A DNA stretch of 64,000 bases from Prevotella ihumii (GTDB lineage Bacteria > Bacteroidota > Bacteroidia > Bacteroidales > Bacteroidaceae). The notes beneath the pieces were generated by a model, which was not told the DNA's origin, made no database searches, and saw only the letters and a program-made list of their open reading frames with translations. The DNA is taken from contig NZ_LT706987.1 of the NCBI RefSeq assembly GCF_900155655.1, forward strand, positions 2,773,588 through 2,837,587, in the 5' to 3' direction. Below, in pieces: positions 25,918 to 36,161 of this stretch; the stretch's first letter is position 1; each line of letters starts with the position of its first letter. A program made the position numbers and the translations under genes.

Positions 25918-27582
25918 TTACTTATACATAAATCGTTTGATAGACTTCTTTGGTGTTTTCTCAAACTCTTCTGTCATTACTTCCATTTCTGTTACTTTAG
26001 CGTATGCAGGGGTAACAGCATTGAGCTGTGTTCTGTTTTCCTCCATAATTGCCTTAATATCAGCATCGTTGAGGTTCAAGTTTTTAGCTTCCTCATAGTC
26101 AGGATAAACCAATCCTACGAGCTTTTCGCCACGCTGAATAACAAGACATTCGCTCACCAATGGCAACGAACTGAGCTTGTCTTCTATTTCTTCAGGGTAG
26201 ATGTTCTGACCATTGCTACCAAGGAGCATATTCTTAGAACGTCCACGAATAAAGATGTTGCCAGCAGCGTCCATTGTACCTAAGTCGCCAGTGTGATACC
26301 AACCCTCTGCGTCTAAAGCTGCACGTGTATCTTCTTCGTTTTTATAGTAACCCAACATCACGTTAGGACCCTTTGTCAGAATTTCGCCTGCTATATTTTC
26401 TGGGTCAGGACTATCGATAGCCACTTCCTGATGCAGTGCTGCACGACCACACGACTGAAGGGCAAACTCCTTCCAATCGCTATAAGCAATGATAGGCGCA
26501 CACTCCGTAGCACCATAGCCCACTGTGAATGGGAAGTTGATGTCTTTCAAGAACTTTTCTATTTCGTTGTTGAGGGCAGCACCACCAATAATAATTTGGT
26601 AAAGATTGCCTCCAAATGCCTGATACACCTGCTCTCTAATCTTTTCTTTCACCTTATTACTAATAATAGGTGTGTTGAGGAGCAACTTCATACGTTGGTT
26701 TTGTATCTTTGGGAACACCTTCTTGCGGATAATCTTCTCAATAACAAGTGGAACGGCTATCATAATGATAGGCTTCACATCAGCCAATGCCTGTGCAATG
26801 ATGGCTGGCGAAGGCATACGAGTTAGGAAGAAGATGTGCGCACCTGCGAGAAATTCGTACATAAACTCGAACATCATACCATACATGTGCGCCATTGGCA
26901 AAATACTGATGATGTTTTCGCCTGGTTTTACTACATTGTCCAATACATTTTTAGCAAAGTCGGCATTGCTCCACAAGGCACGATAAGGTATCATAACACC
27001 CTTTGAGCGGCCTGTTGTACCACTGGTATAGTTGATAAGTGCCAATTCGTCAGGGCTTTGCTCTCTATAATAATGTACGTGTTCGGCACGGAAGAACTTA
27101 GGATAACGCTGTCCAAACATCTCGTTAAGATGCTCGCGAGCGTAGGTAAGTTGCTCTGTGCGGCTCACTACGAGCGACAAGTCGGGTAGGTAGATAATAC
27201 CTTCCAATCCCATCATTTTGGTAGCATCAATCTGCGTAGACACCACATCGCCCACAAAAAGCAATTTGGCGTCCGAATGATTTACGATATTGTGGATTTG
27301 GTCGGGTGTGAACTCGTGAAGAATAGGCACAGCTATCGCTCCGTATGTGAGTGTAGCTAAGAAAGTTGCTGCCCACATCGAAGAGTTTCGACCGCATATT
27401 GCTATCTTGTCGCCTTTTTGTACACCACTGGCTTCAAACATGATGTGAATTTTCTCAATCTTGCGAGCAACATCATTATACTGAAGGGTTTTACCTTTAT
27501 AATCTGTAAGAGCGTCTCTATCCCAATGGGTGGTAATGCTCTTTTCAATTAATTCGTTAAAACTGGGATTTTTTTCCATCAT
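25918..27582 (-). CDS. AMP-binding acyl-CoA synthetase (long-chain fatty acid-CoA ligase type)
   Basis: This enzyme activates a carboxylic acid, probably a long-chain fatty acid, to its CoA thioester through an acyl-adenylate. From the start at 27582 it has about 554 residues. The AMP-binding signature INYTSGTTGRSKGVMI is near residue 190, and the later motifs VGYGATECAPI, GWYHTGDLGTMD and GRSKNMLLGSNGQNIYPEEIE are in order. A longer frame to 27624 is rejected: a TACCTTTG box on the minus strand at 27602-27609 puts the transcription start inside it. The product is soluble or membrane-associated in the cytoplasm. Substrate specificity is inferred only from the family. Confidence 0.92.
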   Translation of the reverse strand: MMEKNPSFNELIEKSITTHWDRDALTDYKGKTLQYNDVARKIEKIHIMFEASGVQKGDKIAICGRNSSMWAATFLATLTYGAIAVPILHEFTPDQIHNIVNHSDAKLLFVGDVVSTQIDATKMMGLEGIIYLPDLSLVVSRTEQLTYAREHLNEMFGQRYPKFFRAEHVHYYREQSPDELALINYTSGTTGRSKGVMIPYRALWSNADFAKNVLDNVVKPGENIISILPMAHMYGMMFEFMYEFLAGAHIFFLTRMPSPAIIAQALADVKPIIMIAVPLVIEKIIRKKVFPKIQNQRMKLLLNTPIISNKVKEKIREQVYQAFGGNLYQIIIGGAALNNEIEKFLKDINFPFTVGYGATECAPIIAYSDWKEFALQSCGRAALHQEVAIDSPDPENIAGEILTKGPNVMLGYYKNEEDTRAALDAEGWYHTGDLGTMDAAGNIFIRGRSKNMLLGSNGQNIYPEEIEDKLSSLPLVSECLVIQRGEKLVGLVYPDYEEAKNLNLNDADIKAIMEENRTQLNAVTPAYAKVTEMEVMTEEFEKTPKKSIKRFMYK

Positions 27583-27601
27583 AAACAATTTATAGATGGT
27601 G

Positions 27602-27609
27602 CAAAGGTA
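27602..27609 (-). promoter_or_regulatory. Candidate -7 promoter box of the acyl-CoA synthetase gene
   Basis: On the minus strand this reads TACCTTTG, 20 bp before the chosen start. It supports the shorter reading frame. Confidence 0.5.
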
Positions 27610-27672
27610 ATAAAAACATTGCACATTTCAAAAAATAATGTGCAACAATTGATATTTTTGCGTTTTTAGTTG

Positions 27673-27693
27673 CACAAAATTGCGCATTTTGTG
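27673..27693. promoter_or_regulatory. Operator-like palindrome upstream of the acyl-CoA synthetase gene
   Basis: The 8-bp arms CACAAAAT and ATTTTGTG flank a TGCGC centre, about 65 bp upstream of the promoter box. Related TGCACA sequences lie on both sides. This is a possible repressor site; no regulator can be named. Confidence 0.3.
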
Positions 27694-27823
27694 AAATATG
27701 TGCAGCATTTTGACCGTTAATCGTTCACTTAGGGTAAAATGGTAGTAGTGCTCTAAAAAATGGATTGTTCGTTTTTTCCTTTATCGGTTTTTGGAAAACT
27801 AAAGATTAATCTTTAGGCGGCAA

Positions 27824-27907
27824 TAGATATATGTTTGGCATTGTCAAAGTTGAACTTTGGGAGGGTAATACATATATGTTTTGGGGTGTAAAACATATAT
27901 GTTTTGG
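27824..27907. repeat. Palindrome cassette, copy 2
   Basis: The order is ATATATGTTT, CAAAGTTGAACTTTG, then two ACATATATGTTTT palindromes 23 bp apart centre to centre. The surrounding spacer (27610-28159) has no gene. Confidence 0.8.
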
Positions 27908-28159
27908 AAGGAGTTTGTAAAGTGTTGTATATCAATAGTTTGAGAACTCTGTTTTTGAAGTTTGATGGTAAAATATTATTGTTCTATTTTTCCACTATCG
28001 CTTTTGTTTCACACATATTATAAGAGGTGTCTCGGAGTAGGCATACTGTGAAGCAAAGTAGATTGAAAATGAAGGGGAATAAGGGTAGAATGACAGTTAA
28101 AAATAATTAATATAATCCTTTGCGAGAGGATATATCTCACTGATACAAAGTATTTTTTG

Positions 28160-28167
28160 TAATTTTG
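28160..28167 (+). promoter_or_regulatory. Candidate -7 promoter box of rplU-rpmA
   Basis: TAATTTTG lies 85 bp before the rplU start. The leader between holds a small hairpin (CGGTGAAACCG) that could take part in control. Confidence 0.45.
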
Positions 28168-28252
28168 CAGAGTTTTTATGCCGTTTAGGCTCGAATAAGT
28201 GCGGGAAAGATGCTCCGCCGCCTATCGGTGAAACCGTTTTACAAATATAAAA

Positions 28253-28570
28253 ATGTACGCAATTGTAGAAATTAACGGTCAGCAGTTTAAGGCTGAGGAA
28301 GGCAAGAAGCTTTTCGTAAACCACATCAAAGATGCGGAAGAAGGCAAGACTGTTGAGTTTGACAAGGTGCTTCTTATTGACAAAGAAGGCGCAGTCACAG
28401 TTGGCGCACCTACTGTTAGTGGTGCTAAAGTAGTAGCTGAGGTGGTAACTCCACTCGTAAAGGGCGACAAGATTGTTGTCTTCAAGATGAAGCGTCGCAA
28501 GGACTATCGCAAGAAGAATGGTCATCGCGCACAATTCACTCAGGTTGAAATCAAAACAATTAACGCTTAA
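28253..28570 (+). CDS. rplU: 50S ribosomal protein L21
   Basis: This 105-residue protein of the large ribosomal subunit binds 23S rRNA. The family pattern is clear: [18 protein letters not shown] at the N-terminus, then [18 protein letters not shown] and [25 protein letters not shown] at the C-terminus. It is followed by rpmA after 17 bp, the usual order. Confidence 0.98.
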   Translation: MYAIVEINGQQFKAEEGKKLFVNHIKDAEEGKTVEFDKVLLIDKEGAVTVGAPTVSGAKVVAEVVTPLVKGDKIVVFKMKRRKDYRKKNGHRAQFTQVEIKTINA

Positions 28571-28587
28571 ATTTAGGAGGACAAGAA

Positions 28588-28875
28588 ATGGCTCATAAAA
28601 AAGGTGTCGGTAGTTCTAAGAACGGTCGCGAATCACATTCAAAGCGTTTAGGTGTTAAGATTGGTGGTGGACAGAAGATTATCGCAGGCAACATCATCGT
28701 TCGTCAGCGTGGCAATCAGCACTACCCAGGTGATAATGTAGCTCAAGGTAAGGACGATACATTGTACGCATTGACAGATGGTATCGTTTACTTCCACAAG
28801 GGTAAGTACAACAAGAGCAAGGTCTCTGTACTCTCTGAGGAAGTTTACGCTGCAAAAACAACACCTCAGGCGTAA
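28588..28875 (+). CDS. rpmA: 50S ribosomal protein L27
   Basis: This 95-residue protein sits near the peptidyl transferase centre. The sequence [24 protein letters not shown] is the typical N-terminus, without the cleaved leader seen in Firmicutes. An AGGAGG sequence 10 bp before the ATG acts as the ribosome binding site, which is strong for this phylum. Confidence 0.98.
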   Translation: MAHKKGVGSSKNGRESHSKRLGVKIGGGQKIIAGNIIVRQRGNQHYPGDNVAQGKDDTLYALTDGIVYFHKGKYNKSKVSVLSEEVYAAKTTPQA

Positions 28876-28909
28876 ATAAAACAAACAACTATTCCAAACA
28901 AACAACATA

Positions 28910-28941
28910 AAATCCCAGACCTCCAAGGAGGTCTGGGATTT
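28910..28941. terminator. Terminator after rpmA
   Basis: A perfect 15-bp stem (AAATCCCAGACCTCC and its complement) has a two-base centre. Confidence 0.8.
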
Positions 28942-29013
28942 ATGCGTCTAATGGGGTACTGCTCAAAAATATTGCTGAAAGAAAGCAATATTTTGAAGCA
29001 GTTTTTAATGTGC

Positions 29014-29117
29014 TTAAACCCAAATCAGTCATTAGACCAGTCAGACCAGTCGGACCAGTCGGACGTGTCAGAAAAGTCCGACTGGTCCGACTGGTCTAAC
29101 GACCGATTTGGGTTTAA
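29014..29117. repeat. CCCAAATCGG inverted-repeat element, copy 2 (long perfect stem)
   Basis: The arms TTAAACCCAAATC and GATTTGGGTTTAA are extended inward by repeated CAGTCGGAC units that pair with GTCCGACTG units, so almost the whole element folds into one stem of over 40 bp. It lies between rpmA and panD. The rest of the 440-bp spacer shows nothing else. Confidence 0.8.
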
Positions 29118-29318
29118 AGAGTAGTAATGAGGAGGGAACAATTTATACGAAAGGCTGTCCACGTGTTACATTTGGTATCGAAAACGATGAAACGAGGGGC
29201 GGCTAAAGTTGAGTTTTTTCTTCGTTATATCTCTTTTGGCAATAGATAAAGGAGTTATGGTTCAGCCGTTTTAGCTCCCCATAACCCCTTTGTTGGTTCT
29301 AAGTATGATTTTACACCA

Positions 29319-29666
29319 TTAACCCAATTTGTTTCCTTCGCTTGGAAATACTACATTGGGTTTGAAAATCTTGGCTTCTTCAAAATCCATCAAGGCGTAA
29401 CTTATAATAATAACCGTGTCACCCACCTGTACTTTGCGAGCTGCTGCACCATTAAGACAGATGCAGCCTGAGCCACGTTCACCTTTTATAATATAGGTTT
29501 CAAATCGTTCACCATTATTATTATTGACTATCTGAACCTTCTCGCCCGCAATCATATTTGCAGCATCGAGTAAGTCTTCGTCGATAGTGATGCTCCCCAT
29601 ATAATTAAGGTTAGCCTCGGTAACGGTGACACAATGTAATTTGCTTTTTAGTACTTCTATTTGCAT
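29319..29666 (-). CDS. panD: Aspartate 1-decarboxylase
   Basis: This enzyme makes beta-alanine from aspartate for pantothenate and CoA. The 115-residue proenzyme cleaves itself at the Gly-Ser of [10 protein letters not shown] to form the pyruvoyl group. Other conserved parts are [18 protein letters not shown] and [14 protein letters not shown]. It lies 5 bp downstream of panC, so beta-alanine production and its use are coupled in one transcript. Confidence 0.97.
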   Translation of the reverse strand: MQIEVLKSKLHCVTVTEANLNYMGSITIDEDLLDAANMIAGEKVQIVNNNNGERFETYIIKGERGSGCICLNGAAARKVQVGDTVIIISYALMDFEEAKIFKPNVVFPSEGNKLG

Positions 29667-29671
29667 TTCTT

Positions 29672-30523
29672 TTATCCCTTGTATTTGATATGGTCGATAA
29701 GACGAATAGGAGTTTTACCACAATAAACAGTGATACAACCTACAATGTAGGCACTGTCCGCCCATTCGTTTACAGCCAATAATGTGTTGCCATCTACAAT
29801 GTCGAAGTATTCCACTTCTAACCCTTCTATGGCATTAATTTCTGCTATAACCCTGCTGTGTGTTTCTTTGATTGTCAGCGAGTTTTGCCATTCGGTGCTG
29901 GCTTTCAATATGCGGTAGATGTTTGGCGCAATAGCACGTTCATCGGCAGCAAGAAGCGAGTTGCGCGAGCTCTTAGCAAGTCCATCTTCATCGCGAATGA
30001 TAGGACATTCTACAATCTCTACATCAGCATTGATATAGTCTACCAATCGTTTTACGACAGCTATTTGTTGCCAGTCTTTTTCGCCAAAATAAGCCCTATT
30101 AGGACGAACGATGTAGAACAGACGACTGACAACTTGGCACACTCCGTTGAAATGGCCCGGTCGTTTTTTGCCTTCCATCACAGTGCTTTGTGGTGGAAAT
30201 TCAAACTGACGAGTATCAGGCATAGGATACATTTCTGCCACAGTAGGAGCAAAGACATATTGAGCTCCGCAGGCTTCGATGAGCTTGCAGTCGGCTTCTA
30301 ATGTGCGAGGGTATCTGTCGAGGTCGCCTTTGTCGTTAAATTGGGTAGGATTGAGGAACACCGAGACTACTGTAACGGCATTTTCTTTCACACTTCTTTC
30401 AATCAGAGATGCGTGTCCTTCATGCAATGCACCCATTGTGGGCACTAATCCTACTTGCTTTCCTTCCTTGCGAACTTCAAATAGTTCGTTTTGTAGATCA
30501 ACAATGTTTTCGAATACTTTCAT
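29672..30523 (-). CDS. panC: Pantothenate synthetase
   Basis: This enzyme joins pantoate and beta-alanine with ATP to give pantothenate. The 283 residues show the nucleotide-binding motif [15 protein letters not shown], then [13 protein letters not shown], and [13 protein letters not shown], in the usual order. It forms an operon with panD and is divergent from the glycogen-synthase-like gene. Other pantothenate genes are not in the window. Confidence 0.97.
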   Translation of the reverse strand: MKVFENIVDLQNELFEVRKEGKQVGLVPTMGALHEGHASLIERSVKENAVTVVSVFLNPTQFNDKGDLDRYPRTLEADCKLIEACGAQYVFAPTVAEMYPMPDTRQFEFPPQSTVMEGKKRPGHFNGVCQVVSRLFYIVRPNRAYFGEKDWQQIAVVKRLVDYINADVEIVECPIIRDEDGLAKSSRNSLLAADERAIAPNIYRILKASTEWQNSLTIKETHSRVIAEINAIEGLEVEYFDIVDGNTLLAVNEWADSAYIVGCITVYCGKTPIRLIDHIKYKG

Positions 30524-30660
30524 TTTGAATATCTTCTTTCAGCGTGCAAAGTAACAACAAATTTATCTAAAACACCAATGAATAGTCTAAAAATATGCCA
30601 ATATTAGTTGAAATAAGTACTATTTCACAAAGAAAAGAGCAGTTTCTCAATATTTTTTCA

Positions 30661-30668
30661 TAACTTTG
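30661..30668 (+). promoter_or_regulatory. Candidate -7 promoter box of the GT5-like/DUF4270 operon
   Basis: TAACTTTG matches the phylum consensus and lies 89 bp before the ATG at 30757. Confidence 0.45.
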
Positions 30669-30756
30669 CAAAAGATAGGCTTGATATTTGGTAAAACAGA
30701 AGTTAGCTTTATGCGCCATTATTGAGTTATATCTTGCAATCAAAAAGTTATTTAGA

Positions 30757-31569
30757 ATGGGAAAGAAAGTATTGTTCATCAATCAAGAAATCTCACCGTA
30801 TGTACCGGATTCTGAGATGTCACTCTTTGGGGCTAATATGCCTCGCGAAATGCAAGATGCAGGTTTTGAAATCCGTACATTTATGCCTAAGTGGGCAGCT
30901 ATCAATGAACGACGTGGTCAACTTCACGAGGTGATACGCTTATCGGGTATCAACTTAATCATAGACGATATCGATCACCCATTGATAATCAAGGTGGCAA
31001 GTATTCCGCAAACCCGCATACAGGTTTATTTCATTGATAATGAGGACTATTTTCAGAAGCGTGCGGCAATGACAAAGGACGAGTTGGGAAACGACTATCC
31101 TGACAATGGCGAACGTGCCATATTCTTTGCACGTGGCGTATTGGAAACTGTGAAGAAGTTAAGATGGGCACCAGACATTATTCACTGTCAAGGTTGGATG
31201 TCGGCAGTTGTACCTTTTTATGTAAAGACAGCATATCACGACGAGCCACAGTTTGCCAACTCGAAGGTTATCACTTCGCTTTTCTCGGAGCAACCACACG
31301 ATAGCCTTGGTTCAAACTTTAAGCGTTGTTTGGAATTTCGCAGCGCAGAAGCAAAGATGCTTGATAAATATGGTGATAACTTTGACTTTATTGAACTCGG
31401 AAAATTGGCTTTAGACTATTCTGATGGTATTATTAAAACAAGCGATAAGGTAAATAAAGACCTCATAAATTACGCTTCTGAAATTAATATTCCTATGATA
31501 CAACAGCCTCAAGACCAAGGCGATATAAAAGCAAAGTACACAGAGTTTTACAATAATATACTCGGATGA
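30757..31569 (+). CDS. Glycogen/starch synthase-like protein, N-terminal domain only
   Basis: The 270 residues resemble the N-terminal (GT5) domain of bacterial glycogen synthases: MGKKVLFINQEISPYVPDSEM at the start, FARGVLETVKKLRWAPDIIHCQGWMSA and SEQPHDSLGSNF further on. The C-terminal GT-B domain that binds the nucleotide sugar is absent, and the KTGGL motif after the first strand is replaced (SPYVPDSEMSLFG). The family role therefore cannot be assumed, and it may be non-catalytic. It overlaps the DUF4270 gene by four bases (ATGA), so the two are translated together. The start at 30757 was chosen over 30688 because it gives the conserved N-terminus. Confidence 0.85.
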   Translation: MGKKVLFINQEISPYVPDSEMSLFGANMPREMQDAGFEIRTFMPKWAAINERRGQLHEVIRLSGINLIIDDIDHPLIIKVASIPQTRIQVYFIDNEDYFQKRAAMTKDELGNDYPDNGERAIFFARGVLETVKKLRWAPDIIHCQGWMSAVVPFYVKTAYHDEPQFANSKVITSLFSEQPHDSLGSNFKRCLEFRSAEAKMLDKYGDNFDFIELGKLALDYSDGIIKTSDKVNKDLINYASEINIPMIQQPQDQGDIKAKYTEFYNNILG

Positions 31570-33005
31570 AATCAAAACTTTTAATGCTTGCCTTAGTGCT
31601 ATGCACCTTTGGCATCATCTCGTGCGACGATACAACCAACGAACTTGGAGGTTCGCTCACAGGAGAAGTAGACAATTTGAAGATAAAGGCTGATACATTT
31701 AATGTCGGTTCGAAAAGTATCTTTGCACCAGATATGATTGCTCATTCGTCAAGAGGTTTTCTTGGACAAGTGAAAGACCCTGAAACGAATACTTATATCA
31801 CTGCTAATTATATGTCACAGTTCAACGTGCTCAAGAATTATCAGATGATTGACAACCAAAAGATAGTAAGCAGAGATGCTGAAGATAAGGTTGTGGCAGA
31901 TTCGTGCCAACTTATTCTGTATTACAACAATCACTATGGCGACTCGACAGCCCAGCTGAAGATGACTGTTTACGAACTCCAAAAGCCTGTGGAAGAAGGT
32001 CGCATATATCCTTCATCGTTCAGTCCGTTGGCGGAAGGATATGTCAGAAATGGTGGAATAGCTGTTGAACAGAGTTATACGCTCAGTGCTGCCAATATTT
32101 CGGATAGCCTTAAAGCAGATAAAAAATATGCTCCACATATCCGTGTGAAGATGTATGGCGCATATACGGACAAGAGTGGCACAACCTACAATAACTATGG
32201 TACTTACATAATGCGTAAGTATTATGAAAATCAAGCGAACTTTCGAAATGCTTATCAGTTCCTTCACGAAGTGTGTCCTGGATTCTTTTTTAAGATTACA
32301 AGTGGCTTAGGCTCTATGGCGCAAGTATCTGCTGCCCAATTGGTAGTGTTCTATCGCTATAAAGATGGTGAGAAAATAAAGAATGGAACAACAAGTTTTA
32401 CGGGTACTGAAGAGGTGTTGCAGCTTACCAACTTTGATGTAGATCAGACACAAATGCAACGCTTAGCAAACATACAAGGTAGCTCTTACATCAAGACACC
32501 AGCAGGTTTGTTCACCGAGTTTACACTTCCTATTGCTGAAGTTTTGCGTGGACACGAGACAGACACCATCAATTCGGCTAAGATAGAACTAAAGCGAATG
32601 ATTAATGAGACGAACAGTGCTTATACATTGGACGTTCCAAAACATCTCTTGATATTACCTTCAGATAGTTTGGCATCATTCTTTAAGAAAGGTAAAAACA
32701 TTGACAACAAGACCTCGTATATAGCTCATTACGATGCAAGTGCTAACAACTATGTGTTCAACAACATTGCAGGCATTGTAAATCTTTTTGCAAAGACACG
32801 CAACACTGCAAGTAATACAGCCAATTGGGGCAAGGTTGTAGTTGTTCCTGTTGATGTTCACACCACCAAAACAAGTGATGGACAAACTGCAATCAATAAG
32901 ATTTCGCTCTTTATGGGCTTGTCGTCTGCGAAGTTATTAGGCGGTGATGCAGCCACGGGAAATATCAAAATGTCGGTTGTTTATAGCAAATTCAATGGCA
33001 GATAA
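31566..33005 (+). CDS. DUF4270 family lipoprotein
   Basis: This 479-residue lipoprotein has a signal ending GIISC, with the lipidated Cys at about residue 20. The mature part begins CDDTTNELGGSLTG and continues as a beta-rich body typical of the DUF4270 family (KDPETNTYITANYMSQF, SFSPLAEGYVRNGG). The function of the family is unknown, and a surface or periplasmic location is likely. Its start overlaps the GT5-like gene by four bases, and the small basic ORF downstream overlaps its end, which suggests a conserved three-gene unit. Confidence 0.88.
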   Translation: MKSKLLMLALVLCTFGIISCDDTTNELGGSLTGEVDNLKIKADTFNVGSKSIFAPDMIAHSSRGFLGQVKDPETNTYITANYMSQFNVLKNYQMIDNQKIVSRDAEDKVVADSCQLILYYNNHYGDSTAQLKMTVYELQKPVEEGRIYPSSFSPLAEGYVRNGGIAVEQSYTLSAANISDSLKADKKYAPHIRVKMYGAYTDKSGTTYNNYGTYIMRKYYENQANFRNAYQFLHEVCPGFFFKITSGLGSMAQVSAAQLVVFYRYKDGEKIKNGTTSFTGTEEVLQLTNFDVDQTQMQRLANIQGSSYIKTPAGLFTEFTLPIAEVLRGHETDTINSAKIELKRMINETNSAYTLDVPKHLLILPSDSLASFFKKGKNIDNKTSYIAHYDASANNYVFNNIAGIVNLFAKTRNTASNTANWGKVVVVPVDVHTTKTSDGQTAINKISLFMGLSSAKLLGGDAATGNIKMSVVYSKFNGR

Positions 33006-33126
33006 TTTCTTAGAAAAGCGTTATCAAGACTACGAAGCGAGGAAAGCAGAGTGGCTTAGACGCAAGAAACATAAAAAGAAGGTGGTTCAACGACGGATTA
33101 TAAAACCTGAAGACGAGTCACTATAA
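32995..33126 (+). CDS. Small basic protein of unknown function
   Basis: From ATG 32995 the product is 43 residues (MADNFLEKRYQDYEARKAEW start), very rich in Lys and Arg in its second half (LRRKKHKKKVVQRR). Its start overlaps the last codons of the DUF4270 gene. Short basic proteins of this kind follow other genes in Bacteroidetes, but I cannot name the family with certainty. The gene is small enough that chance must be considered. Confidence 0.45.
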   Translation: MADNFLEKRYQDYEARKAEWLRRKKHKKKVVQRRIIKPEDESL

Positions 33127-33199
33127 GCGCAATGAAAATGTGTTGTAAGCGATAAACCTTTGCGCTTACACATCTTAAAAAATATAAAATCAGATGATA

Positions 33200-33228
33200 A
33201 TGGCAAGGAAAAGCATTTATTTTCCTTG
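33200..33228. terminator. Hairpin before clpC
   Basis: The arms GGCAAGGAAAA and TTTTCCTTGCC are separated by a short AT-rich loop, consistent with termination of the upstream operon. Confidence 0.6.
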
Positions 33229-33315
33229 CCATTTATTGTTTGGCACACCATTTGCAATAATAAAGAAAACGACTTTATAAAAGTTGTAGACGAATAAAAG
33301 AAAGATTTTAGGACA

Positions 33316-35844
33316 ATGATAAATCAATTTTCACCCAAGGTGTCAGAAGTATTAGCTTTCAGTAGGGAAGAGGCAGAACGATTGGCGAGCCAGTCGGTTG
33401 GCCCCGAACACATCCTATTGGCAATACTTCGTGAAGATAATGTTGATATTTCGAATATGATGAATACGCTTCAAATGGATTTGGAGCGTGTAAAACACGA
33501 CTTAGAAGATAAGGTTCGCAACGAAATAGGTAGCGAAAGAATGCTCTCTACAGATATGATTTTGAACGAGAGAGCCAATAATATACTCAAATTAGCAGTA
33601 CTCGAAGCACGTAGTCAGCGCACCCAAACTGTAGATTTGCCACACGTTTTGTTGGCAATACTTCACGACTCGGTGAACAATGGTGCAAAGCAAGTGTTGG
33701 AAAGTAACAACCTTGACTACCAAACTGCCCTCTCTCATCTCCAACCACAGCACAATGCGATACAAGACGGAATAGGAATGGCAGGCGAAGACGAGGAGGA
33801 AGACGACCCAATATTGGGTGGTGCTAATGCAAACAATGGAACTGCCAAAGCGACACAAAGCAAGAGTGCAAAGTCGAAAACTCCTGTATTAGACAATTTT
33901 GGCACAGACCTTACTCTTGCTGCATCGGAAGGAAAACTCGATCCTGTGGTAGGACGCGAGAAAGAAATTCAACGTGTGAGCGAGATACTTGGTCGTAGGA
34001 AGAAGAACAACCCTATCCTTATAGGCGAACCTGGTGTAGGTAAGAGTGCCATTGTGGAAGGATTGGCACAACTCATTGTACGTAGAATGACCTCTCCAAT
34101 CCTTTTCAATAAGCGAGTTGTTACCCTTGATATGACAGCCGTTGTAGCAGGAACAAAATATCGCGGACAGTTTGAAGAGCGTATTCGTGCATTGATAAAG
34201 GAAATAGAGCAAAATCCTGATATTATCATTTTCATTGATGAAATTCATACCCTCATCGGTGCAGGTTCAACTCCAGGGTCTATGGACGCTGCCAACATAT
34301 TGAAACCCGCCCTTGCTCGTGGTACAATACAATGCATCGGTGCAACCACAATTGATGAATATCGCAAGTCGATAGAGAAAGACGGTGCGTTGGAGCGTCG
34401 TTTCCAAAAAGTTATGGTAGAGCAAACTACCGCTGAAGAGACCTTGCAGATACTCCAAAACATCAAAGAACGTTACGAGGCACACCACCACGTTACCTAT
34501 ACTGACGAGGCAATTCGTGCGTGTGTCAAGTTGACAGAGCGATATGTCACCGACCGTGCGTTCCCCGATAAGGCTATTGACGCTATGGACGAAGTGGGTT
34601 CACGTGTACATCTTCAGAATGCACAGATACCTAAAGAGATAGTAGAGATACAAAAGCAGATAGAAGAAGCACAAGAAAAGAAAAATTCTGCTGTACAAAA
34701 TCAGAATTTTGAACTTGCTGCAAGCTTCCGTGACCGCCAAACTGAATTGGAGAAAACACTCAACGAAGCACAAAAACGTTGGGAGCGTGGCGAGGTGAAC
34801 GACCGAGTAGAGATACACGAAGACAAGGTTGCTGATGTTATTTCGATGATGACAGGCGTGCCTGTACAGCGTATGCAAGAAGGCGAAGGATTGCGCCTAA
34901 AGACGATGGGCGACCAACTTCGCCAACAGGTAATAGCACAAGACGGAGCTATCGAAAAGATGGTGAAGGCTATTCAGCGCAATCGTGTAGGACTGAAAGA
35001 CCCTAATCACCCTATCGGTGCATTTATGTTTCTTGGCCCTACAGGTGTAGGTAAAACATACTTAGCCAAGAAGTTAGCCGAAATAATGTTTGGTTCTTCC
35101 GACTCGCTTATTCGAATAGATATGAGCGAATACACCGAGAGTTTCAATACCTCACGCCTCATTGGTGCACCTCCAGGGTATGTGGGATATGATGAGGGAG
35201 GTCAACTTACAGAGCGTGTACGCCGTCACCCATATTCTATAGTGTTGTTGGACGAAATAGAAAAGGCACACGGCAATGTATTCAATATGTTGTTGCAAGT
35301 GCTGGACGAAGGTCGTTTGACAGATGGCAATGGACGTTTGATAGACTTCCGCAATACCATCATCATTATGACTTCGAATGCAGGTACTCGCCAGCTCAAA
35401 GAATTTGGGCAGGGCGTGGGCTTTACAGCGTCAAATCTTAACGGACTTTCGCACAGCGCAACCGATAAAGAGCGTGCACGTGCTATTGTTCAGAAGAGCC
35501 TTAGCAAGCAGTTTGCTCCTGAATTTTTGAACCGATTAGATGAGATTATCACCTTTGATCAGCTCGACCTTGAAGCCATTAAGAAGATAATCGACATTGA
35601 ACTTGCAGGTCTTTTCAAGCGTGTCAATGCCCTTGGCTATCAGCTCACCATTACCGACAAGGCAAAAGAGTTTGTGGCAACAAAGGGATACGATGTGCAG
35701 TTTGGTGCTCGTCCGCTGAAGCGTGCTATCCAAAACTACATAGAAGATGGCATCAGCGAGCGTATTCTTTCGGGCGAACTCCACGAAGGTGATACCATTG
35801 CAATAGGCAAAAATCCTAATGCAGAATTGCTCACCTTCAAGTAA
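33316..35844 (+). CDS. clpC: ATP-dependent Clp protease ATP-binding subunit ClpC
   Basis: This AAA+ unfoldase feeds substrates to ClpP. The 842 residues show two Clp N repeats (1-145), AAA domain 1 with Walker A GEPGVGKS (about residue 237) and [14 protein letters not shown], a UVR motif near 460 ([16 protein letters not shown]), AAA domain 2 with Walker A GPTGVGKT (about 575) and LDEIEKAH, and the C-terminal D2-small domain. The domain order with the UVR segment marks ClpC rather than ClpA or ClpB. It is monocistronic with a strong terminator. No mcsA/mcsB arginine-kinase genes are in the window. Confidence 0.96.
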   Translation: MINQFSPKVSEVLAFSREEAERLASQSVGPEHILLAILREDNVDISNMMNTLQMDLERVKHDLEDKVRNEIGSERMLSTDMILNERANNILKLAVLEARSQRTQTVDLPHVLLAILHDSVNNGAKQVLESNNLDYQTALSHLQPQHNAIQDGIGMAGEDEEEDDPILGGANANNGTAKATQSKSAKSKTPVLDNFGTDLTLAASEGKLDPVVGREKEIQRVSEILGRRKKNNPILIGEPGVGKSAIVEGLAQLIVRRMTSPILFNKRVVTLDMTAVVAGTKYRGQFEERIRALIKEIEQNPDIIIFIDEIHTLIGAGSTPGSMDAANILKPALARGTIQCIGATTIDEYRKSIEKDGALERRFQKVMVEQTTAEETLQILQNIKERYEAHHHVTYTDEAIRACVKLTERYVTDRAFPDKAIDAMDEVGSRVHLQNAQIPKEIVEIQKQIEEAQEKKNSAVQNQNFELAASFRDRQTELEKTLNEAQKRWERGEVNDRVEIHEDKVADVISMMTGVPVQRMQEGEGLRLKTMGDQLRQQVIAQDGAIEKMVKAIQRNRVGLKDPNHPIGAFMFLGPTGVGKTYLAKKLAEIMFGSSDSLIRIDMSEYTESFNTSRLIGAPPGYVGYDEGGQLTERVRRHPYSIVLLDEIEKAHGNVFNMLLQVLDEGRLTDGNGRLIDFRNTIIIMTSNAGTRQLKEFGQGVGFTASNLNGLSHSATDKERARAIVQKSLSKQFAPEFLNRLDEIITFDQLDLEAIKKIIDIELAGLFKRVNALGYQLTITDKAKEFVATKGYDVQFGARPLKRAIQNYIEDGISERILSGELHEGDTIAIGKNPNAELLTFK

Positions 35845-35921
35845 ATACGTGTGGAATATGCTGTGCGTCACAGATAAATAAGACCTTTTGGCTATTTATC
35901 GTTAATAAGTTTATAGAAAGC

Positions 35922-35956
35922 AAAACGCTCAGAGGTGTTAAGACTCTGAGCGTTTT
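35922..35956. terminator. Terminator after clpC
   Basis: The arms AAAACGCTCAGAG and CTCTGAGCGTTTT form a 13-bp stem, followed by T-rich sequence. Confidence 0.8.
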
Positions 35957-35968
35957 TTATTTATTATA

Positions 35969-36161
35969 GGCTGGTTCTATAAATTACCACCGCATATAGT
36001 CATTAAATTTTTATGAAATACGTTTTGTTATCTTTTGGCTTCTTTTGGGTTCAAAATGTAAGTTCGTTCAGTCGTGTAGCTCGCTACACTCCTTCACGCT
36101 CTTGCATTTTGACCTCAAAAATAAGCTCAAAATCTAACAAAGCTAATTTATAGAATCAGCC
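35969..36161. mobile_element. MITE-like element, copy 2 (193 bp)
   Basis: It has the same 18-bp inverted ends as the copy at 1566, with one mismatch in the right end, and is flanked by TATA on both sides. It lacks an internal segment of copy 1 but keeps the CAGTCGTGTAGCTCGC region. It sits just behind the clpC terminator. Confidence 0.85.

Noticed and set aside
28097-28534. Open frame antisense to rplU
   Set aside because: The L21 gene on the plus strand is certain, so this is a shadow.
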